Shown here: positions 1 through 4,498 of the stretch, in pieces
How the letters are laid out: each line of letters begins with the position of its first letter
How positions within the stretch are numbered: position 1 is the stretch's first letter
DNA from: DAOTZS01 sp034434335
Lineage (GTDB): Bacteria; Chloroflexota; Anaerolineae; CG2-30-64-16
NCBI GenBank assembly: GCA_034434335.1
Contig: DAOTZS010000151.1
Span: forward strand, 1 to 6,789
DNA: 6,789 nt
Direction: 5' to 3'
The notes under the pieces: model-generated
Told to the model about the DNA's origin: nothing
The model's input: the letters and a program-made list of their open reading frames with translations, nothing else
Database searches by the model: none
Program-made: the position numbers and the translations under genes

Positions 1-144
<144 letters not shown>

Positions 145-151
145 GAGACAT

Positions 152-322
152 ATGGCAACCCAGAAGAAGGCCAATCGCATTGTCGTGACGTTGGCCTGCA
201 CCGAGTGCAAAGAGCGTACATATACGACTGAAAAGAATCGTAAAAACACGCAGGGGCGTCTGGAGCTCAGGAAGTTTTGTCCGCGCTGTCGTAAGCATCA
301 GTTGCATCGCGAGACCAAATAG
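152..322 (+). CDS. rpmG: 50S ribosomal protein L33 (bL33)
   Basis: This short gene encodes 56 residues starting MATQKKANRIVVTLACTECK and ending HQLHRETK. bL33 is a small basic protein of the large subunit near the E site. Two CxxC pairs are visible (C16-T-E-C19 and C43-P-R-C46), so this is the zinc-binding, cysteine-containing form and not the zinc-free paralogue that many bacteria make under zinc limitation. Length is typical for the family (about 50-56 aa). The ATG at 152 has a GGAG at 138-141, which overlaps the tuf stop region and lies 10 nt upstream. The position between tuf and tRNA-Trp/secE is the standard one for rpmG in many phyla. No second copy is visible here. Confidence 0.96.
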   Translation: MATQKKANRIVVTLACTECKERTYTTEKNRKNTQGRLELRKFCPRCRKHQLHRETK

Positions 323-329
323 TCCGATC

Positions 330-434
330 GTCAGGTAGTCTATTGTCATGCAGTCAGTTAGTTAGACAGGGATCAGGGGCGCCGACAACACAGCTCAACG
401 ACTGGCCAACCAACTGACTGACCGATTACCTGAC
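330..434 (+). repeat. Long imperfect inverted repeat between rpmG and tRNA-Trp
   Basis: Two nested pairs of arms are visible. 330-340 (GTCAGGTAGTC) pairs with 424-434 over 11 positions, one of them G-U. 351-365 pairs with 406-420 over 13 of 15 positions, with two A-C mismatches. A 10-nt versus 3-nt asymmetric internal loop separates the two helices and the apical loop is about 40 nt. The arms are built from short iterations of CAGT/AGTT-like words, giving a low-complexity look. No T-run follows the 3' arm, so a canonical intrinsic terminator is not supported. It could be an RNA processing stem upstream of the tRNA or an intergenic repeat element. Confidence 0.6.
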
Positions 435-444
435 TTTGAGATAT

Positions 445-518
445 AGGCGTGTAGCTCAATTGGGCAGAGCACCGCTCTCCAAAAGCGGGGGTTGCGGGTT
501 CGAGTCCTGCCACGCCTG
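445..518 (+). tRNA. trnW: tRNA-Trp (anticodon CCA)
   Basis: A full cloverleaf folds by eye. The acceptor stem AGGCGTG pairs with CACGCCT, the D-stem GCTC with GAGC, and the anticodon stem CCGCT with AGCGG around the loop CTCCAAA. The variable loop is GGGTT, and the T-stem GCGGG pairs with CCTGC (one G-U) around TTCGAGT. The anticodon is CCA, so this tRNA reads UGG as tryptophan. The discriminator base is G518, as expected for bacterial tRNA-Trp. The 3' CCA is not encoded (GTC follows) and must be added by tRNA nucleotidyltransferase. A tRNA-Trp between rpmG and secE is a recurrent arrangement in bacteria; it is probably cut out of a longer mRNA-tRNA transcript. Confidence 0.97.
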
Positions 519-545
519 TCTGAGATGTGGGTCTGTTCTCTGTGA

Positions 546-613
546 CAAGACACCGTCTTGGTCGGCCCATCTTTCTATGGTTGAGCTAAGGGTCGTCCGA
601 GTACGGTGTCTTG
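546..613 (+). repeat. 68-nt near-continuous hairpin between tRNA-Trp and secE
   Basis: The arms 546-568 and 590-613 pair almost without interruption. An 11-bp perfect outer helix (CAAGACACCGT with ACGGTGTCTTG) is followed by a bulged T602. Next come a 5-bp helix (557-561 with 597-601, one G-U), a T-T mismatch (562/596), and a 6-bp helix (563-568 with 590-595, one G-U). The loop is 21 nt (569-589). That gives 22 pairs in all. No U-tract follows, so it does not look like an intrinsic terminator. It lies 27 nt after the tRNA and 42 nt before the chosen secE start. A role as an RNase III processing stem or a secE leader is inference. Confidence 0.72.
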
Positions 614-644
614 AATCGTAAGGGCCGGTTTAAGCGAGGAGTCC

Positions 645-651
645 GGAGGAG
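645..651 (+). promoter_or_regulatory. Shine-Dalgarno site that sets the secE GTG start
   Basis: GGAGGAG lies 4 nt before GTG 656. It favours that codon over the in-frame TTG at 611, which sits inside the 3' arm of the upstream hairpin and has no purine-rich site in front. Confidence 0.7.
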
Positions 652-655
652 AGGT

Positions 656-874
656 GTGAGCAAGGGGACAGTAGCAGTTGGCCCAAAACCTGAAAACCGT
701 GTCGTCCGTTATTTCAAAGAAACCCGTGCGGAGCTGCGCAAGGTGACCTGGCCCACCCGCGAGCAGGCCACCAATCTTTCCTTAATCGTGCTGGCCGTGA
801 CGGCGGTGATGGCACTCTTTCTCGGTGCAGTGGATTTCTTGTTCGCTGAGCTGATTCGGCTTATCGTGGGTTGA
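656..874 (+). CDS. secE: Preprotein translocase subunit SecE
   Basis: SecE is the small essential membrane subunit that clamps SecY in the SecYEG protein-conducting channel. From GTG 656 the product is 72 residues, typical of the short single-span bacterial form. The amphipathic cytoplasmic helix and SecE signature are visible as RYFKETRAELRKVTWPTREQ (residues 18-37). One transmembrane helix follows (about 41-70), rich in Leu, Val and Ala. The GTG is preceded by GGAGGAG. An in-frame TTG at 611 would add 15 Arg/Lys-rich residues but is less likely. nusG follows after 48 nt, the usual secE-nusG pair. The C-terminus is short after the span, as expected. Identification rests on the KVTWPTREQ motif and on context. 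Confidence 0.95.
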   Translation: MSKGTVAVGPKPENRVVRYFKETRAELRKVTWPTREQATNLSLIVLAVTAVMALFLGAVDFLFAELIRLIVG

Positions 875-907
875 TGCCAGAGTGGCCAAGTGAGAGGATC
901 GCCGGCC

Positions 908-913
908 GGAGGG
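908..913 (+). promoter_or_regulatory. Shine-Dalgarno site that sets the nusG start
   Basis: GGAGGG ends 9 nt before ATG 923 and 6 nt before the adjacent in-frame GTG 920. Either could be used. A further in-frame GTG at 890 lies upstream of this site and is therefore unlikely. Confidence 0.65.
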
Positions 914-922
914 CAGAACGTG

Positions 923-1603
923 ATGGACGAGTGGGAAGAGCTGGAGCCAAAGCAGACGTTTGAGGTGGAAAGGGAAGATGTCTTAGGGGACACCAGCCTG
1001 ACCGCGCTTACAGATTTGAGTCGGCCGGGCCAGTTTGAAGAGCCCCAAGAGCCCGAAGAGCCGGATGAGATTGACGAAAGCAAACCTCAGTGGTACGTTG
1101 TCCACTGCTATTCCGGCTACGAGAACAAAGTCAAGAAGAATCTTGAGCACCGCATCGAGTCCATGGGCATGCTCAACCGCATCCACGAGGTAATTGTGCC
1201 GACCGAAGAGCAGATCGAGCTGCGCGACGGTCAGCGCCGCGTGGTCGAGCGCCGCATCTATCCCGGCTATGTCCTGGTACAGATGGTGCTGGATGAAGAG
1301 TCGTGGTACGTGGTGCGCAATACGCCGGGGGTCACCGGGTTTGTCGGTATCGGCAATAAGCCCACCCCGCTGCGCCAAGAGGAAGTAGATCGCATCATGC
1401 GGCGCATGGAAGCGGAAGAGCCGGTGCCCCAGGTCAAGGTGAAGGTGGGGGACAGGGTCCGCATTATCGAGGGTTCATTTGTAGACTTCCAGGGCACGGT
1501 GGATGAGGTGTATCCCGACAAGGGCAAGGCTCGAGTGCTGGTGTCATTCTTCAACCGCGAAACCCCGATCGAGGTGGATCTGCTGCAGATTGAACGTGTC
1601 TAG
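923..1603 (+). CDS. nusG: Transcription termination/antitermination factor NusG
   Basis: NusG binds the RNA polymerase clamp, aids elongation and links polymerase to Rho or the ribosome. The ATG 923 product is 226 aa. The NGN domain spans about residues 56-162, opening with QWYVVHCYSGYENKVKKNL and including the conserved RRIYPGYVLVQM and RNTPGVTGFVG. A KOW domain (about 172-226) contains VGDRVRIIEGSFVDFQGTV and ends EVDLLQIERV. Ahead of the NGN domain is an extension of about 55 residues rich in Glu, Asp and Pro (for example EEPQEPEEPDEIDES). Many bacterial NusGs (about 180 aa) lack it, although acidic tails occur in several phyla. The gene lies between secE and rplK, the standard order. Starting at GTG 920 would add one residue. 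Confidence 0.96.
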   Translation: MDEWEELEPKQTFEVEREDVLGDTSLTALTDLSRPGQFEEPQEPEEPDEIDESKPQWYVVHCYSGYENKVKKNLEHRIESMGMLNRIHEVIVPTEEQIELRDGQRRVVERRIYPGYVLVQMVLDEESWYVVRNTPGVTGFVGIGNKPTPLRQEEVDRIMRRMEAEEPVPQVKVKVGDRVRIIEGSFVDFQGTVDEVYPDKGKARVLVSFFNRETPIEVDLLQIERV

Positions 1604-1624
1604 CCGGTAGACAGGCCGGGCAAG

Positions 1625-1696
1625 AACCCGTTTTCTGGCCGAGGCGTACTCGGCAAGGGGGTCGTCGGCGGCGAGAAAACGGGTTTCTATTTGTTT
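1625..1696 (+). terminator. nusG-rplK hairpin with U-rich tail (attenuator or rplK leader)
   Basis: A perfect 12-bp inverted repeat, AACCCGTTTTCT (1625-1636) with AGAAAACGGGTT (1674-1685), encloses a 37-nt interior. The interior contains a smaller 6-bp hairpin: GCCGAG (1638-1643) with CTCGGC (1649-1654). The outer helix is followed directly by TCTATTTGTTT, a U-rich tract. The layout fits a partial intrinsic terminator that tunes read-through from secE-nusG into the ribosomal protein genes. It may equally be a ribosomal-protein leader site for the rplK-rplA genes. The large interior loop makes it weaker than a compact terminator. Structure is seen; function is inferred. Confidence 0.6.
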
Positions 1697-1713
1697 GCAG
1701 GAGCGAGCAGAGC

Positions 1714-2139
1714 ATGGCAAAGAAAGTCAAGGCGATCGTCAAGTTACAACTTATGGCTGGTAAGGCCAATCCGGCCCCCCCCGTGGGCCCTGCCTTGGGC
1801 CAGCATGGGGTCAACATCATGGCCTTCTGCAAGGAGTACAATGCGCGCACCGCTTCTCTGGCCGGTACTGTGGTGCCTGTGGAGATCACCATCTACACCG
1901 ACCAGTCCTTCACCTTTGTGACCAAGACCCCGCCTGCCGCTGATCTGATCCGCAAGGCGGCCGGCGTGGAGAAGGGCTCAGCCAAACCCGGCCGTGACCA
2001 GGTAGGCAAGATCACCCGTCAGCAGTTGCGCGAGATAGCCGAAACCAAGCTGAAGGACCTGAACGCTTACGACCTGGACAGCGCGATGAGGATGATCGAG
2101 GGCTCAGCCCGTAGCATGGGCATCACAGTGGTAGATTGA
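1714..2139 (+). CDS. rplK: 50S ribosomal protein L11 (uL11)
   Basis: L11 sits at the base of the ribosomal stalk, binds the GTPase-associated region of 23S rRNA and is needed for stringent RelA activation; thiostrepton acts at its site. The 141-aa product has family-typical length. The N-terminal domain carries GKANPAPPVGPALGQHGVNI (residues 16-35) followed by MAFCKEYNART. The C-terminal rRNA-binding domain includes TKTPPAADLIRKAAG (70-84) and ends in the family-like form IEGSARSMGITVVD. The start ATG has AGGAG at 1699-1703, 10 nt upstream. The gene is followed after 90 nt by rplA, forming the L11-L1 pair. Nothing is truncated or unusual. Confidence 0.98.
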   Translation: MAKKVKAIVKLQLMAGKANPAPPVGPALGQHGVNIMAFCKEYNARTASLAGTVVPVEITIYTDQSFTFVTKTPPAADLIRKAAGVEKGSAKPGRDQVGKITRQQLREIAETKLKDLNAYDLDSAMRMIEGSARSMGITVVD

Positions 2140-2143
2140 ACGG

Positions 2144-2229
2144 CCCTCGAGATGAGCCCGCAACATGGGAGGGTGTACCACACCCGTTAGCACCAGGCCC
2201 GGAACCAGAGCCGGGCAGAGGAGAACTCT
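2144..2229 (+). promoter_or_regulatory. Structured rplK-rplA spacer; candidate L1 autoregulatory site
   Basis: Several small hairpins crowd this spacer. CCCG (2157-2160) pairs with TGGG (2166-2169) around CAACA. GGGTGT (2171-2176) pairs with ACACCC (2180-2185) around ACC. GCCCGG (2197-2202) pairs with CCGGGC (2211-2216). AGAG (2217-2220) can pair with CTCT (2226-2229), which would partly hide the GAGGAG Shine-Dalgarno of rplA (2218-2223). The words GATGAG (2151-2156), TGGGAGG (2166-2172) and TACCAC (2176-2181) recall the L1-binding region of 23S rRNA. In other bacteria L1 represses its own operon by binding an mRNA mimic. That role here is inference only. Confidence 0.4.
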
Positions 2230-2946
2230 ATGGCAAAGCACGGTAAGAAATACATTGAGGCAGCCAAGCTGGTCAACCGCACTTTTTACTACCCACCATC
2301 AGAAGCGGTGGACCTGCTGAAAAAAGTATCATATCCCAAGTTTGACGGCACCGTCGAGGTGCATGTCCGGTTGGGGGTAGACCCCCGTCACGCCGACCAA
2401 CAAGTGCGTGGCACTGTGGTATTGCCGGCCGGCCTTGGCAAGCAGGTGCGTATCCTGGTCTTCGCGGAAGGTGATGCCGCTCGCATCGCTGAGCAGGCTG
2501 GCGCAGATTATGTCGGGTTGGACGACCTGATTGCCAAGATCCAGGGGGGCTGGCTGGATTTCGATGTGGCAATCGCCACGCCTCAGGTCATGGGCAAAGT
2601 GGGCCGCCTGGGTCGCATCCTGGGCACGCGCGGCCTGATGCCCAACCCCAAAGCTGGCACCATTGTGCAGCCAGACGATTTGCCGCGGGTGATCAAGGAA
2701 GCCCGGCAGGGCCGCGTAGAATTCAAAGTTGATAAGACCGGGAACCTGCATGTGCCGATCGGCAAGGTGAGCTTTTCCAAAGAGCAGTTGATGGACAATC
2801 TGGCTGCCCTGATGGATGCGGTGAACCGCGCTAAACCGGCAGGTGCCAAGGGCACCTACATCCGCCGGGTAACCCTCACCTCAACCATGGCTCCCGGCAT
2901 CCGTCTCGATACAGCCCAGCTGGCCGCGCTGCGGCCAGCGGTCTGA
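2230..2946 (+). CDS. rplA: 50S ribosomal protein L1 (uL1)
   Basis: L1 binds the mobile stalk of 23S rRNA near the E site and helps deacylated tRNA leave; in many bacteria it also represses translation of the L11-L1 mRNA. The 238-aa product is of normal length. The N-terminus MAKHGKKYIEAAKLV and early VEVHVRLGVDPRHADQQVRG (about 42-61) are family-typical. The L1 signature is clear: ATPQVMGKVGRLGRILGTRG (126-144) continuing LMPNPKAGTI. Domain I then resumes with FKVDKTGNLHVPIGKVSF and a C-terminal ending of about 60 residues. GAGGAG at 2218-2223 is 6 nt before the ATG. The rplJ leader follows after the TGA stop. Confidence 0.98.
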   Translation: MAKHGKKYIEAAKLVNRTFYYPPSEAVDLLKKVSYPKFDGTVEVHVRLGVDPRHADQQVRGTVVLPAGLGKQVRILVFAEGDAARIAEQAGADYVGLDDLIAKIQGGWLDFDVAIATPQVMGKVGRLGRILGTRGLMPNPKAGTIVQPDDLPRVIKEARQGRVEFKVDKTGNLHVPIGKVSFSKEQLMDNLAALMDAVNRAKPAGAKGTYIRRVTLTSTMAPGIRLDTAQLAALRPAV

Positions 2947-2980
2947 CGCTAATTACAAAAACCAGATAGTGGCGCGCTGA

Positions 2981-3152
2981 AGACAGCAGGTGTCTAGAGA
3001 AGACTTAAATCTCAGGCCTTGAGCTGGGATGGCTGGCGAACAGCATCCTGGCCCAGGCCTGGAGGGCCTGCCGAGGCGAGGCCTGTGCCATTTCGGATCA
3101 GGAATTGGTGGCCTCTGTGCCTTCTGTCTTGCGGCGCAGAGGCTTTTTGTTT
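2981..3152 (+). ncRNA. L10-type ribosomal protein leader upstream of rplJ
   Basis: The spacer between rplA and rplJ carries the marks of the bacterial L10 leader, an mRNA element bound by the L10-L12 complex to repress the operon. Seen: AGACAGCAGG (2981-2990), a 4-bp hairpin GTCT/AGAC (2992-2995 with 3001-3004), CTTAAAT (3004-3010), and CCTGCCGAGG (3067-3076), whose CCTGC pairs with GCAGG (2986-2990). Between these is an extra arm: CAGGCCT (3013-3019) with AGGCCTG (3055-3061), topped by an 8-bp helix 3027-3035/3041-3048 with a bulged G. An attenuator hairpin follows. GAGGCC (3078-3083) can pair with GGCCTC (3110-3115), which would disrupt that terminator. Family assignment is from recalled motifs, without a covariance search. 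Confidence 0.75.
3111..3152 (+). terminator. Intrinsic attenuator terminator in the rplJ leader
   Basis: GCCTCTGTGCC (3111-3121) pairs with GGCGCAGAGGC (3133-3143) over 11 bp with one G-U. The loop is 11 nt, and TTTTTGTTT (3144-3152) follows at once. This is a textbook Rho-independent terminator about 45 nt before the rplJ start. Its position inside the L10 leader indicates regulated read-through into rplJ-rplL and not the end of the operon. Confidence 0.85.
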
Positions 3153-3179
3153 GCCGTCTGCAAGATGTTCGCTCTATGA

Positions 3180-3186
3180 AAGGAGG
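3180..3186 (+). promoter_or_regulatory. Shine-Dalgarno site that sets the rplJ TTG start
   Basis: AAGGAGG at 3180-3186 ends 9 nt before TTG 3196. It decides the start against the far-upstream TTG at 3019, which would place the L10 leader and its terminator inside the coding region. Confidence 0.8.
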
Positions 3187-3195
3187 GAAGTAGTT

Positions 3196-3726
3196 TTGGC
3201 CATTACACGAGAGAAGAAGGAAGCTCTGGTTGCGAGGTACGTTGAAAAACTGCGACGCAGTCAGGCCGTTCTCCTCAGCGAGTATCGTGGCCTGACGGTC
3301 AAGGAGCTGGAGGCCCTGCGCCGCGAACTGCGTGGTTGCGATAGCGAGATCACAGTGGCCAAGAACACGCTGATTGCACGGGCGCTGGCCGAAGTGGGCC
3401 TGCCGGCGCCGGAAACCCTGTTGCGGGGACCGACTGCCGTGACGTTTATCTTCGGCGACCTGGCTGCACCGACCAAGATCTTATCCCGCCGCGCGAAGGA
3501 TACGCAGTTGCTCAGCATCCGCGGCGGCATCCTGGGCCAGGCCGTGCTCGATGCCCAGGGTGCTGAGGCTTTGGCCAACCTGCCCGGCCGGGATCAGTTG
3601 CGGGCTCAGGTCGTGGGCGCGCTTCAGGCACCGATCATCGGGCTGGTCAGCGTGCTCGCGGCACCACTGCAGGGCTTGATCAACGTGCTCAATGCCCGGG
3701 CCAAACAATTGGAACAGACGGCCTGA
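3196..3726 (+). CDS. rplJ: 50S ribosomal protein L10 (uL10)
   Basis: L10 anchors the L7/L12 dimers to the large subunit, forming the stalk that recruits translational GTPases; L10-L12 also represses its own mRNA through the leader. From TTG 3196 the product is 176 aa, a normal length. The N-terminal rRNA-binding domain shows AITREKKEALVARYVEKLRR, LLSEYRGLTVKELEALRREL and VAKNTLIARALAE (about residues 2-66). After PGRDQ (130-134) comes a long C-terminal helix (about 135-175). Its segments, around QVVGALQAP, IIGLVSVLAAP and LQGLINVLNARAKQ, look like three L12-dimer sites, as in Thermotoga L10, where E. coli has two. TTG is a rare start but has a good AGGAGG. rplL follows after 89 nt. Confidence 0.97.
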   Translation: MAITREKKEALVARYVEKLRRSQAVLLSEYRGLTVKELEALRRELRGCDSEITVAKNTLIARALAEVGLPAPETLLRGPTAVTFIFGDLAAPTKILSRRAKDTQLLSIRGGILGQAVLDAQGAEALANLPGRDQLRAQVVGALQAPIIGLVSVLAAPLQGLINVLNARAKQLEQTA

Positions 3727-3815
3727 GGTACCCCTGAGGGACAGGCCCAATTGCGAGGAGACATACCCTTACCATCCTGAATGGGACTACTTTTGTCTAA
3801 CCTAAGGAGGATTTC

Positions 3816-4199
3816 ATGACTCACGAGGAACTGATCTCAGCGATCGAAAAGATGAGTGTGCTGGAGCTGTCCCAGCTTGTCAAGGCGTTAGAGGAACGCT
3901 TTGGCGTCAGCGCGGCCGCGCCGGTCATGACAGCGGCTGTTGCGCCCACGCAGGCTGCCGCCGCGCCTGCCGAGCCCGTTGAGGAACAGACGGAGTTCGA
4001 CGTAATCTTGAAGGCAGTGGGAGAGAAGAAGGTCAATGTGATCAAAGCCGTGCGCGCGGTTACCAACCTGGGCCTGAAGGAAGCCAAAGACCTGGTCGAG
4101 AGCGCGCCGGCCACTGTACTGCAAGGAGTGAGCAAGGAAGTGGCTGCCGATGCCAAGGCCAAGCTCGAGGCCGAAGGGGCGACGGTAGAAATCAAGTAG
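3816..4199 (+). CDS. rplL: 50S ribosomal protein L7/L12 (bL12)
   Basis: bL12 is the multi-copy stalk protein that recruits and stimulates EF-Tu, EF-G, IF2 and release factors. The 127-aa product shows the three family parts. A helical dimerisation domain (about 1-32, ending KALEERFGVS) is followed by a flexible Ala/Pro hinge (about 33-57). The C-terminal factor-binding domain (about 58-127) includes EFDVILKAVGEKKVNVIKAV, NLGLKEAKDLVESAP and the ending GATVEIK. A strong AAGGAGG (3804-3810) sits 5 nt before the ATG, in keeping with the excess of L12 needed over L10. The gene ends the plus-strand cluster; rpoB, which often follows, is absent. A convergent gene lies 299 bp downstream. Confidence 0.98.
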   Translation: MTHEELISAIEKMSVLELSQLVKALEERFGVSAAAPVMTAAVAPTQAAAAPAEPVEEQTEFDVILKAVGEKKVNVIKAVRAVTNLGLKEAKDLVESAPATVLQGVSKEVAADAKAKLEAEGATVEIK

Positions 4200-4274
4200 C
4201 CTGGCGCTGCTGATGGGTGGTGGCTAAAGAGAGGCGGGGCTGAACCCTCGCGCTCAGAGAGCAAGCTCCTGTCG

Positions 4275-4329
4275 GGGCTAGAACTAGCCCGTAGGGCTTT
4301 GCCCTTTCAGCCCAGAGCTTCAGCTCGGG
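4275..4329. repeat. Three consecutive small palindromes after rplL
   Basis: Three hairpins occur back to back. GGGCTAG (4275-4281) pairs with CTAGCCC (4284-4290) with AA between. AGGGC (4293-4297) pairs with GCCCT (4301-4305) around TTT and is followed by TTC. CCC-A-GAGC (4311-4318) pairs with GCTC-GGG (4323-4329) around TTCA with a bulged A. The second has only a two-base T tail, so none is a strong canonical terminator. The tandem hairpin format resembles the palindromic repeat families dispersed between genes in many GC-rich genomes. Whether it recurs elsewhere cannot be seen in one window. Confidence 0.5.
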
Positions 4330-4372
4330 GCAGTTAGCGGCTTCTTGCGGTCGTTTAAGTCGCCGCCCAGGG

Positions 4373-4425
4373 CTCTCCACTCCTCCCCTGTTCGCCTTCG
4401 GTGGCAGGAGAGGGGAGGGGGAGAG
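4373..4425. repeat. Imperfect pyrimidine/purine hairpin
   Basis: A pyrimidine-rich arm (4373-4389) faces a purine-rich arm (4405-4425). CTCTCC (4373-4378) pairs with GGAGAG (4420-4425) and CCTCCCC (4382-4388) with GGGGAGG (4412-4418). A small apical helix CGCC/GGTG (4393-4396 with 4400-4403) closes it. The 3' base runs into the start of the perfect palindrome at 4423, so the two structures share three bases and may be one composite element. Confidence 0.45.
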
Positions 4426-4469
4426 ATGGGTTTTTGCGGCGGCCGAAGGCCGCCGCAAAAACCCATCTC
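4423..4469. repeat. Perfect 22-bp inverted repeat with 3-nt loop, convergent junction
   Basis: Bases 4423-4444 and 4448-4469 are exact reverse complements, separated by GAA. The stem consists of GAGATGGG, TTTTT and a GCGGCGGCC core. Read on the minus strand, the apex becomes C(UUCG)G, a very stable tetraloop. It lies 30 nt past the stop of the minus-strand kinase gene and 224 nt after rplL, so it could end both convergent transcripts. However, the T-run is inside the stem and no U-tract follows on either strand. It is therefore not a standard intrinsic terminator; 3'-end protection or a mobile palindromic repeat are alternatives. Confidence 0.7.
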
Positions 4470-4498
4470 ACAAGGTGAGAGGACAAATGCCCTGGCGC

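Noticed and set aside
373..570. Minus-strand open frame across tRNA-Trp (contains GVAGLEPATPAFGERCSAQLSYTP in two parts)
   Set aside because: This is the well-known false protein made by reading the antisense of a tRNA. The strand is already explained by a perfect cloverleaf, and no ribosome site precedes it.
611..655. Upstream TTG start for secE adding 15 residues
   Set aside because: The TTG lies in the arm of a strong hairpin and has no Shine-Dalgarno, while GTG 656 has GGAGGAG and gives the usual SecE length.
519..655. Sigma-70 promoter upstream of secE
   Set aside because: TTGGTC and TTGAGC can be found, but no -10-like hexamer lies 16-18 bp downstream of either, so no promoter is claimed.
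875..922. tRNA-like stretch GCCAGAGTGGCCAAG in the secE-nusG spacer
   Set aside because: It resembles the 5' part of a class II tRNA, but no anticodon arm, T-arm or acceptor partner follows.
3019..3195. Upstream TTG start for rplJ adding 59 residues
   Set aside because: The added part covers the L10 leader and an intrinsic terminator and has no L10-like sequence; TTG 3196 with AAGGAGG matches the family N-terminus.
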